8,244 bases of DNA from Candidatus Aerophobota bacterium. GTDB taxonomy: Bacteria > Aerophobota > Aerophobia > Aerophobales > B47-G16. Positions 1 through 5,464 of the stretch are shown here, in pieces; position 1 is the stretch's first letter, and each line of letters starts with the position of its first letter. The position numbers and the translations under genes are program-made. The notes under the pieces are model-generated. The model searched no databases and was not told where the DNA came from. It worked only from the letters and a program-made list of their open reading frames with translations. The DNA lies in NCBI GenBank assembly GCA_003648815.1, contig QMPZ01000065.1, positions 1 through 8,244 of the forward strand. The letters run 5' to 3'.

Positions 1-1
1 G

Positions 2-1507
2 GGTAAAAGTAGCCCAGAGGGACCCGAGAGGATCCCATCAGCTACCGCTCAAGCACCAAGCTCAAAGGACACAGTACCTACTTTAAATAAAGCCACCACC
101 CAGATAGTTAAAGAGGATGTTTTTGAAGAAGAGGGAGAGCTGGTAAACGGAAATGCAGGCAAAATAAATTCTTCCACTAAAGCAAAGATAACGAACAACT
201 TTCAACTCTCAACTTCGAAGAAGAAAAACTCTGTTCAACCAAGAGGAGAGAAAAACTCACCAAAGCAACTGTTAGCCAATATACGGTTATCAGAGGGAGG
301 CAGGGAAAAACTGAACTTCAGGGCAGAAAGCTCAGAAAAACATGCACTTAACACCTCTTCTTTCGCGGGAATCGGAGAGGAGAGGTTTGAGGAGGAAAAG
401 ATTTCCTACAGGCATCCTTCAGGTGCCTTCCCTCAGATGAGATCCATAGCTTATAGGCCTTTAAACATCAAGAAAACGATACTTGAGGGGGAAAGTCCTT
501 CCCCCCTCAACGCTTCGCTGCTCCTCCCTTATAAATCCCTAAGGAAAAGCTCGCAAGAGCTTTCTGAGATAGAAAGGAGGAGCCATCCGAAGGCTGAAGC
601 TTTCCCGAAGATTTTAAGAGTAAGCTCTTCGCATGAAGAAAAGATAACCCAGAAAATAAAGGATGAGCTGATAAACCGAGCTGTGGAAAAGATAAAATCC
701 ATAAGTGAGAAAAAAACCAAAATCTTCGAAAAGGATGCACTACCCCAGAAAAGGGAGGAAAAGATAGCCTTCGGGTTATTGAAACAAGAGAAAAGTTCGC
801 ATACCCTAAAAGGTGAGATAGACGATATCTCTGCACAGAAAAATCTTGACCCCTTCAAGCATGTAAAAGGGGAAAAGCAGACTTTATCCATGGCTTCAAT
901 AAAGTCTTTTCAGGAAAAGGAAAGTGGAATAAAGGATGCGGCCTCCACCATAGGCGAGCTTAAAGACCGCAGCTCATCAGAACTTAAGATGTCTCAAGCG
1001 CTAAGCTCAGGACAGGACATAACATCACATATAGACCACAGCCAGCCCTTCATCCGGGAAAATACTTTCCCTCAACTAAGGGAAGGCAGAGAGCTGATAG
1101 GTGAGATTGTAGATAAAATAAAGTTTCTAACTGAACACCAGGAAAGGAGAGAGGCAAGGATAGTTCTCAAGCCGGAGCACCTGGGAACGCTTCGTCTTCA
1201 TCTCTCCATGCAAAAGACCGAGTTAACCCTTGGAATACAGGTCTCTGATCCGAGGACAGGGGAGCTCATTCAGAAAAACCTCGCCTATCTTAGGGCCTCG
1301 CTCGAAAAAGAGGGATTGTTTTTAAAGGACTTCAGCCTTTCTCTGGAGCAGAATTTCGACTTTGATGGAGGAGAAAGAGAGAGAAACTTGCCCTTTGCTT
1401 TTGAAAGAAAACCATTTCCCGCAGGATCGACTTTCTTCTCCGATGAGGAAGAAAAAGAAGTGATAAGATTAACTCTTGAGCGCCATTACATTAACTACCG
1501 GGTGTGA
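2..1507 (+). CDS. fliK: FliK, flagellar hook-length control protein (5' partial)
   Basis: FliK is secreted during hook assembly, acts as a ruler for hook length and switches the export gate (FlhB) from hook to filament substrates. The frame is open without a stop from base 2 to the TGA at 1505-1507, giving at least 501 residues, so the true start lies upstream; the ATG at 437 is internal. The first ~360 visible residues are low-complexity and rich in Lys, Glu and Ser, as is usual for the poorly conserved ruler region. The C-terminal Flg_hook domain lies at about 1085-1351, with the hallmark segment LKPEHLG followed by alternating beta strands and a helix ending LRASLEKEGL. A tail of ~50 residues with an acidic patch follows. 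It is followed by flgD after 39 bp. The family call rests on the C-terminal domain and the neighbours; the N-terminal part alone would not be recognisable. Confidence 0.9.
   Translation, partial: GKSSPEGPERIPSATAQAPSSKDTVPTLNKATTQIVKEDVFEEEGELVNGNAGKINSSTKAKITNNFQLSTSKKKNSVQPRGEKNSPKQLLANIRLSEGGREKLNFRAESSEKHALNTSSFAGIGEERFEEEKISYRHPSGAFPQMRSIAYRPLNIKKTILEGESPSPLNASLLLPYKSLRKSSQELSEIERRSHPKAEAFPKILRVSSSHEEKITQKIKDELINRAVEKIKSISEKKTKIFEKDALPQKREEKIAFGLLKQEKSSHTLKGEIDDISAQKNLDPFKHVKGEKQTLSMASIKSFQEKESGIKDAASTIGELKDRSSSELKMSQALSSGQDITSHIDHSQPFIRENTFPQLREGRELIGEIVDKIKFLTEHQERREARIVLKPEHLGTLRLHLSMQKTELTLGIQVSDPRTGELIQKNLAYLRASLEKEGLFLKDFSLSLEQNFDFDGGERERNLPFAFERKPFPAGSTFFSDEEEKEVIRLTLERHYINYRV
9..46. 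repeat. Possible diverged palindromic repeat inside fliK (copy C)
   Basis: GTAGCC (9-14) and GCTACC (41-46) bracket 38 bp, with a smaller inner pair GGGA/TCCC. The ends and size match copies A and B, and GGTAAAA at 2-8 before GTAGCC recalls GGTAAAT before GGTAGCC on the minus strand beside copy B. The interior does not contain CAAGGTGAGC. It lies in frame within the fliK ruler region. It may be coincidence. Confidence 0.3.
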
Positions 1508-1531
1508 ACGTGCAAATCTTGCCCTTAACAT

Positions 1532-1539
1532 AAGGAGGT
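1532..1539 (+). promoter_or_regulatory. Ribosome binding site of flgD
   Basis: AAGGAGGT lies 7 bases before the ATG at 1547. It decides the start, because an in-frame GTG at 1538 overlaps this site and so cannot be the initiator served by it. Confidence 0.8.
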
Positions 1540-1546
1540 GCAACAA

Positions 1547-1945
1547 ATGATTGAGGAAGTAGGGACGAATTACTCTTCGCATATCTTTCAAGCCTACTCA
1601 GGGCAGATCCTGGGAAAGGATGCTTTTCTGAAGCTATTCCTCGCTCAGCTGGAGAACCAAAATCCGTGGGAGCCATTGGACAACAGCGAGTTCATCACCC
1701 AGATGGCTCAGTTCGCTTCTCTGGAGGAGCTAAGCAATCTCAACACCAACTTTGATCTGATGCTCAAGCTTGAGTATATAGCTCAGGCTGTCCAGCTGAT
1801 TGACCGCAAGGTAGAGGCAAGCGATCCCAAGACAGGAGAGATAATCCAGGGCAGGGTAGATAAAGTGGAGTGGAAGGAAGGGGCGCCTTACGCATTAATA
1901 GGGGATAAATCTGTTCCTCTAACTTCTATAACAAAGATATGGTAG
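1547..1945 (+). CDS. flgD: FlgD, hook-assembly scaffold (hook cap), short form
   Basis: FlgD forms the cap at the tip of the growing hook and guides insertion of FlgE subunits. The 132-residue product carries the conserved N-terminal FlgD block at about residues 20-62: GKDAFLKLFLAQLENQNP, then PLDNSEFITQMAQFASLEEL. The C-terminal part keeps a short beta-rich segment (about residues 94-132) ending in VPLTSITKIW. It is much shorter than enterobacterial FlgD (about 230 residues), lacking the full tudor-like/Ig-like domains, but similar in size to the short Bacillus-type proteins, so I do not regard it as broken. ATG 1547 is chosen because of the strong Shine-Dalgarno sequence before it. The TAG stop lies inside the palindromic repeat at 1941-1980. 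It sits between fliK and flgE, the usual hook gene order. Confidence 0.93.
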   Translation: MIEEVGTNYSSHIFQAYSGQILGKDAFLKLFLAQLENQNPWEPLDNSEFITQMAQFASLEELSNLNTNFDLMLKLEYIAQAVQLIDRKVEASDPKTGEIIQGRVDKVEWKEGAPYALIGDKSVPLTSITKIW

Positions 1946-1980
1946 CGTAGACATACGCTCACCTTGAGTCTGCGGCTACC
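1941..1980. repeat. Palindromic intergenic repeat, copy A
   Basis: A 40-bp imperfect palindrome with ends GGTAGC (1941-1946) and GCTACC (1975-1980). The stem continues with TAGAC (1948-1952) against GTCTG (1968-1972), leaving a 15-base loop at 1953-1967. Its reverse complement aligns with the element at 5380-5440: both contain GTAGCC, then CAAGGTGAGC (here 1957-1966, on the minus strand), then TATGT, and end in GCTACC. The flgD stop codon falls inside its left end. There is no T-tract after the hairpin, so an intrinsic terminator is unlikely. It could fold in mRNA and affect stability between flgD and flgE. The copy-to-copy similarity is seen directly; any function is inference. Confidence 0.65.
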
Positions 1981-2019
1981 GGCTGCGTAAAATAAACACA
2001 AAAAGGAGGTTGATACAAA

Positions 2020-3651
2020 ATGATGCGCTCACTTTTTTCCGCAGTCTCAGGTCTGCGGAATCATCAGGTTCAGATGGACGTCATCGGCAACAACATCGCC
2101 AACGTGAATACCGTGGCCTTCAAATCCTCGCGCTGTCTTTTTCAGGACATGCTCAGCCAGACCTTGAAGGCAGCAGGAGGACCAACGGAAGGAAGAGGAG
2201 GAACCAATCCTCAACAGGTCGGACTGGGTATGCGTATCTCATCCATAGATAACATATTTACTCAGGGAAACCTCATGTCCACTCAGAACAAGACCGACCT
2301 TGCTATCGAGGGAGATGGATTTTTCATCCTGAGCGATGGGGAAAGCACCTTCTACACGCGGGCGGGAAATTTCAAATTTGACATTGAAGGAAACCTGGTC
2401 AATCCCAGTAACGGATATATCGTTCAGGGCTACATGGCTGACGAGGAAGGATTTTTGGGAAAAACACTTCAGAACATCCAGATAGACTTTTCTCAACGTC
2501 TTCCGGCAAAACCAACCGATGAGGTAAGCTTCGTGGGTAACTTAAACTCCGATGCTGAGCCTACTTATGCGGCAAGTAATACACTTCTCACCAAGTTATT
2601 TGATGAGGATGGAAATCCGATGAACCTACATATAGGGGATACCATCAGTTTTTCAGGAACTGTAGACACAACAAATATTAATGGAAGCCTTAAAGTCGAG
2701 GAGACGACTAATCTGTCTGATCTTGCCTACGCTCTTCAGGCTGCTATTAGAGCAGCAGGGGACGGAACGGAAACCGTAACTGTTCAAAGCGACGGAAGCC
2801 TGCAGGTCACCGCTGGTAGTTTTGACATCACAGGTCTTACGATGACCTGCACAGGGAACACTGAATTTAATAGTTATGGAGACATTGGCGATATTCCTGC
2901 CGAAGGAACCGGCTCTACCCCTGAAGGCTCTCGCGCTCCGGATTATACCACCTTCGTCACCGCCTACGATTCCCTGGGAAAGCCTCAGATCATAACCTTA
3001 TACTTCGCTAAGGACACCAGTGGGGTAAGCAACACCTGGCACTGGCTGGCCACCGTTCCCTACAAGGAGGGTTCTCCTCCCAGCGGAGATACAGGAACCT
3101 TAACGTTTAATTCTGACGGCTCACTGGCTACCGGAGACCAACAACAGCTTACCTTTGACCCTGATGGCGCGAACGAAGGAGCGGATGAGATGAGGGTAAA
3201 CCTCAGGTTCGGAACCAAGAACAAGTTCGATGGACTCACCCAATTTGCTGCCCTGTTTTCAGCCACGGTGAAGGAGCAGAACGGATATCCAAGCGGAACC
3301 CTGGACGACATCTCCATTGACGAGGCAGGAATCGTTACCGGGATATTCACCAACGGAGTAAATCGCACCCTGGCCCAGATTCCCATAGCTATCTTCTCCA
3401 ACCAGGATGGACTGTACAAAAAGGGAGACAATCTTTATCAGCAATCCTTAAACTCAGGAATTGCTCAGGTAGGACAGGCAGGAACAGGAGGTAGAGGTTC
3501 TATCGTCCCCTCCACCTTAGAGATGTCCAATGTAGATCTGGCACAAAGCTTCACCGAGATAATCGTGGCTCAAAGAGGCTTTCAAGTAAACGCACGCGTC
3601 ATCACCGCCTCAGATCAGATATTACAGGAGCTGGTCAACCTGAAGCGGTGA
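2020..3651 (+). CDS. flgE: FlgE, flagellar hook protein
   Basis: FlgE polymerises outside the cell into the curved hook that joins rod to filament. The 543-residue product has the N-terminal basal-body rod signature at residues 1-40 (LFSAVSGLRNHQVQMDVIGNNIANVNTVAFK, split around residue 20) and the C-terminal helix at about 497-543 (LEMSNVDLAQSFTEIIVAQRGFQVNARVITASDQIL, with the NLKR end typical of FlgE). These two form the axial D0 coiled coil. D1 motifs follow at 88-140 (DLAIEGDGFFIL, then FYTRAGNF and GYIVQGYM). The middle (about 185-470) holds a variable D2 region, with a hook-IN-like segment at 190-245 (LFDEDGNP, GDTISFSGT, then a helix). It is longer than Salmonella FlgE (about 400), with the extra length in surface domains. 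AAGGAGGT at 2003-2010 is 9 bases before ATG 2020; a second ATG at 2023 is less well spaced. It is followed by flbD after 27 bp. Confidence 0.97.
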   Translation: MMRSLFSAVSGLRNHQVQMDVIGNNIANVNTVAFKSSRCLFQDMLSQTLKAAGGPTEGRGGTNPQQVGLGMRISSIDNIFTQGNLMSTQNKTDLAIEGDGFFILSDGESTFYTRAGNFKFDIEGNLVNPSNGYIVQGYMADEEGFLGKTLQNIQIDFSQRLPAKPTDEVSFVGNLNSDAEPTYAASNTLLTKLFDEDGNPMNLHIGDTISFSGTVDTTNINGSLKVEETTNLSDLAYALQAAIRAAGDGTETVTVQSDGSLQVTAGSFDITGLTMTCTGNTEFNSYGDIGDIPAEGTGSTPEGSRAPDYTTFVTAYDSLGKPQIITLYFAKDTSGVSNTWHWLATVPYKEGSPPSGDTGTLTFNSDGSLATGDQQQLTFDPDGANEGADEMRVNLRFGTKNKFDGLTQFAALFSATVKEQNGYPSGTLDDISIDEAGIVTGIFTNGVNRTLAQIPIAIFSNQDGLYKKGDNLYQQSLNSGIAQVGQAGTGGRGSIVPSTLEMSNVDLAQSFTEIIVAQRGFQVNARVITASDQILQELVNLKR

Positions 3652-3665
3652 TAAGGGATGAGAGG

Positions 3666-3672
3666 AAGGAGG
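3666..3672 (+). promoter_or_regulatory. Ribosome binding site of flbD
   Basis: AAGGAGG lies 6 bases before the ATG at 3679. It favours that start over the in-frame ATG at 3658, which lies upstream of this site and has no comparable purine block before it. Confidence 0.75.
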
Positions 3673-3678
3673 AACTCC

Positions 3679-3900
3679 ATGATTAAGGTAACGCATTTTA
3701 ATGGCAGGCAGCTGGCAATTAACGCCGAGCTCATTCAGTTCGTGGAGAGCACACCTGATACGGTGATCACCTTAACCACCAAGGAAAAGATTCTGGTAAG
3801 GGAGTCAGTGGATGAGGTGATACGCAGGGTAATTGAGTATCGTCGTCTGATCTTTAGCCCGATGAACAGTAAGGCGGGAAACGTGGAAGGTAAAAGGTAA
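3679..3900 (+). CDS. flbD: FlbD/SwrD family small flagellar protein
   Basis: A 73-residue protein of the FlbD family found between flgE and motA in spirochaetes, Clostridia and Bacillus. The Bacillus subtilis member, SwrD, is reported to raise the power delivered by the flagellar stators; this family is unrelated to the Caulobacter transcription factor also called FlbD. Nearly the whole length matches the family pattern: an N-terminal MIKVTHFNGRQLAINAELI, then FVESTPDTVITLTT, then EKILVRESVDEVIRRVIEYR. It has no signal peptide or clear membrane segment, so it is probably cytoplasmic. The last ~12 residues (SKAGNVEGKR) are outside the usual family core and are partly encoded by a 7-bp tandem repeat that supplies the stop. 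Its place directly before motA fits a role with the stator. Confidence 0.9.
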   Translation: MIKVTHFNGRQLAINAELIQFVESTPDTVITLTTKEKILVRESVDEVIRRVIEYRRLIFSPMNSKAGNVEGKR

Positions 3901-3907
3901 AAGGTAT
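3887..3907 (+). repeat. 7-bp tandem repeat across the flbD stop
   Basis: Three head-to-tail copies of AAGGTAA (3887-3893, 3894-3900, and 3901-3907 with the last base T). The flbD stop codon TAA is in the second copy. Because the unit is not a multiple of three, gain or loss of a copy would change the last few codons of FlbD. Confidence 0.7.
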
Positions 3908-3950
3908 AACCTGACAAACGTCATTGAAGGATTAGGGCAAGGAGCATCCC

Positions 3951-4724
3951 ATGGACTTTACCACCTTAATTGGAATTGCCAGCGGAGTGGGTTTGGTCCT
4001 CGTCGCCATCTTTATGGGGGGAGGAATTTCCATCTTCATCAATATTCCCTCTATGATGATTACTTTCGGGGGAACATTGGGAGCTACCCTCATCAACTTT
4101 CCCTTCTCCAAGGTAATGGGAGTGTTGCGTGTGGTGAAGAATGCCTTTTTTTACAGGGAAATCTCCCCGGATGAGGTAATTAAACAGTTAGTTGATTTCG
4201 CCACCATAGCCAGAAGGGAGGGAGTGCTGGCACTGGAGCAAAGAATTTCTTCCCTGAATGACCCCTTTCTCCAGAAGGGACTGCAGCTTGCCGTGGATGG
4301 AACCCCTCCTGAGACGATAAGGGAGATATTGAGGACGGACATAGATTATCTGGCGAGCAGGCATAAGGTGGGTCAGGAAATCTTTAACGCTATGGGGACA
4401 TATGCTCCGGCCTTCGGAATGATTGGAACGTTAATCGGGCTCATCCAGATGCTGAGGACCCTGGATGACCCCTCAAAGATTGGCCAGGGTATGGCCACGG
4501 CTCTGCTCACTACCTTCTATGGAGCACTCTTTGCAAACCTTATATGCCTTCCCATCGCTGGCAAGCTAAAGGTGCGAAGTGAGGAGGAGATACTTTCTCG
4601 AGAACTCATCGTCGAGGGAATTCTCTCCATCCAGTCAGGGGACAATCCCCGGATCGTGGAGGAGAAATTGAAGGCCTTCATTGCTCCTCGCTTAAGAGAA
4701 AAGATAAAGGTAGAACGAAGATGA
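3951..4724 (+). CDS. motA: MotA, flagellar motor stator ion-channel subunit
   Basis: MotA is the inner-membrane subunit that, with MotB, carries H+ or Na+ and pushes on FliG to turn the rotor. The 257-residue product matches full-length MotA. Four membrane segments are visible at about residues 4-22, 28-50, 148-170 and 180-202, with a large cytoplasmic domain between the second and third. The conserved motifs include PSMMITFGGTLGATLINFP near residue 33 and APAFGMIGTLIGLIQML near 152. They also include DDPSKIGQGMATALLTTFYG near 172 and the closing block SGDNPRIVEEKL. Pro153 and Pro201 correspond to the two functional prolines. Arg88 and Glu96 in the loop segment ARREGVLALE probably correspond to the charged residues that contact FliG. 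AAGGAG at 3939-3944 is 6 bases before ATG. The stop overlaps the motB start by 4 bp (ATGA), suggesting coupled translation. Confidence 0.97.
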   Translation: MDFTTLIGIASGVGLVLVAIFMGGGISIFINIPSMMITFGGTLGATLINFPFSKVMGVLRVVKNAFFYREISPDEVIKQLVDFATIARREGVLALEQRISSLNDPFLQKGLQLAVDGTPPETIREILRTDIDYLASRHKVGQEIFNAMGTYAPAFGMIGTLIGLIQMLRTLDDPSKIGQGMATALLTTFYGALFANLICLPIAGKLKVRSEEEILSRELIVEGILSIQSGDNPRIVEEKLKAFIAPRLREKIKVERR

Positions 4725-5383
4725 GAAGAAAAGAAAAAAATGAATCCAAGCAGGGAACTCCTCTCTGGATGACGACCTTCGGGGACAGTATGTCCCTTCT
4801 TCTCACCTTTTTCGTTATGCTGTTTTCCGTGACCGCGCTTAACGAAACCAAGGTGAGGCAGGGATTGGGCTCTCTAAAAGGGGCTCTGGGAGGAATTGTG
4901 GAGGGAACTATGAAGGAAAGCATAGTGCCTCAAGAAGGGGATCAGATGCAGAAAATAGCTAAGGAGATGGAGGAATACATTGCCTCTCAGGGGCTCGGGG
5001 AAGAGATCAGCGTAACGAGCTCCCCCGAGGGAATAACCATTAACCTGAAAAGCCCTATACTCTTTGATCTGGGTAAGGATAACTTAAAGGAATATGCTCT
5101 TCCCGTGCTGGACAAAATTGCCTCTCTTATAAAAGATATACCCAACGAGATAAACGTAGAAGGTCATACGGACAACCTCCCCATACACACGGAAAGATTT
5201 CCCTCTAACTGGGAGCTTTCTGCAGCAAGGGCGATAAGCGTGGCAAACTACCTCATTCAGAAGGGAATTTCGCCTGAGCGGATAGGAGTCATAGGATATG
5301 CTGATACTCGTCCTCTTTTTCCGAACGACACCCCCGAGCATCGCGCCTTAAATAGAAGGGTGGAAATTATCATACTGCAGTAG
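4721..5383 (+). CDS. motB: MotB, stator peptidoglycan-anchoring subunit
   Basis: MotB anchors the stator to peptidoglycan and holds the aspartate that binds the driving ion. The 220-residue product has a short basic cytoplasmic tail and one membrane helix at about residues 16-38. That helix carries the motif WMTTFGDSMSLLLTFFVMLF, in which Asp22 is the expected ion-binding residue. A linker of ~65 residues follows, including a likely plug/coil region. The OmpA-like peptidoglycan-binding domain is at about 104-220, with VEGHTDNLPIHT (Asp151, Asn152), NWELSAARA, GYADTRP and NRRVEI. The start ATG overlaps the motA stop. The TAG stop falls at the edge of a palindromic repeat. The sequence does not let me decide between H+ and Na+ use. 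The second, related gene at 5465 shares the OmpA-like domain closely. Confidence 0.96.
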   Translation: MRRKEKNESKQGTPLWMTTFGDSMSLLLTFFVMLFSVTALNETKVRQGLGSLKGALGGIVEGTMKESIVPQEGDQMQKIAKEMEEYIASQGLGEEISVTSSPEGITINLKSPILFDLGKDNLKEYALPVLDKIASLIKDIPNEINVEGHTDNLPIHTERFPSNWELSAARAISVANYLIQKGISPERIGVIGYADTRPLFPNDTPEHRALNRRVEIIILQ

Positions 5384-5440
5384 CCACAGCAAGGTGAGCA
5401 CAGAATATGTGCAACCTGAATGCGGCTACCAGTGGCTACC
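5380..5440. repeat. Palindromic intergenic repeat, copy B
   Basis: A 60-bp element filling most of the motB-motB2 spacer. The outer arms GTAGCCAC (5380-5387) and GTGGCTAC (5432-5439) are a perfect 8-bp inverted repeat. Inside are AGGT (5392-5395) against ACCT (5414-5417) and GCACA (5398-5402) against TGTGC (5408-5412) around a 5-base loop. The GGCTACC end occurs twice (5424-5430 and 5434-5440). Compared with the reverse complement of copy A it shares GTAGCC, CAAGGTGAGC (5390-5399), TATGT (5406-5410) and GCTACC, but carries extra bases that complete the inner hairpin. The motB stop TAG (5381-5383) lies within the left arm. No U-rich tail follows, so a terminator is not supported. Confidence 0.7.
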
Positions 5441-5451
5441 ATTTACCTTTC

Positions 5452-5456
5452 AGGAG
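5452..5456 (+). promoter_or_regulatory. Ribosome binding site that fixes the motB2 TTG start
   Basis: AGGAG lies 8 bases before the in-frame TTG at 5465. It comes after the upstream in-frame ATG at 5420, which lies inside the palindromic repeat and has no purine-rich block before it. This supports initiation at TTG. Confidence 0.65.
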
Positions 5457-5464
5457 AAAAAAAA

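Noticed and set aside
437..439. ATG 437 as the start of fliK
   Set aside because: The same frame is open back to base 2, there is no ribosome binding site before 437, and FliK proteins are normally longer. The gene is cut by the window edge.
507..891. Overlapping minus-strand open frames opposite fliK, and similar ones opposite flgE, motB, fliL and fliM
   Set aside because: They are opposite well-supported genes, lack ribosome binding sites and recognisable motifs, and arise from purine-rich coding on the + strand.
1538..1540. GTG 1538 as the flgD start
   Set aside because: It overlaps the AAGGAGGT ribosome binding site that properly serves ATG 1547.
1547..1945. FlgD as a truncated pseudogene
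   Set aside because: It is short compared with enterobacterial FlgD, but the conserved core is intact, a beta-rich end is present, and short FlgD proteins are known in Bacillus.
1941..1980. Intrinsic terminator after flgD
   Set aside because: There is a stem-loop but no run of T after it, and flgE follows with a strong ribosome binding site and the normal operon order.
2010..2252. A second + strand open frame overlapping the start of flgE
   Set aside because: It lies wholly over the strongly conserved FlgE N-terminus in another frame, and its product is low-complexity without family features.
3658..3660. ATG 3658 as the flbD start
   Set aside because: It lies before the AAGGAGG site, adds seven residues outside the family pattern (MRGRRNS), and family members start MIKVT.
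3887..3907. CRISPR-like repeat
   Set aside because: The units are 7 bp, directly adjacent, with no spacers and no cas genes.
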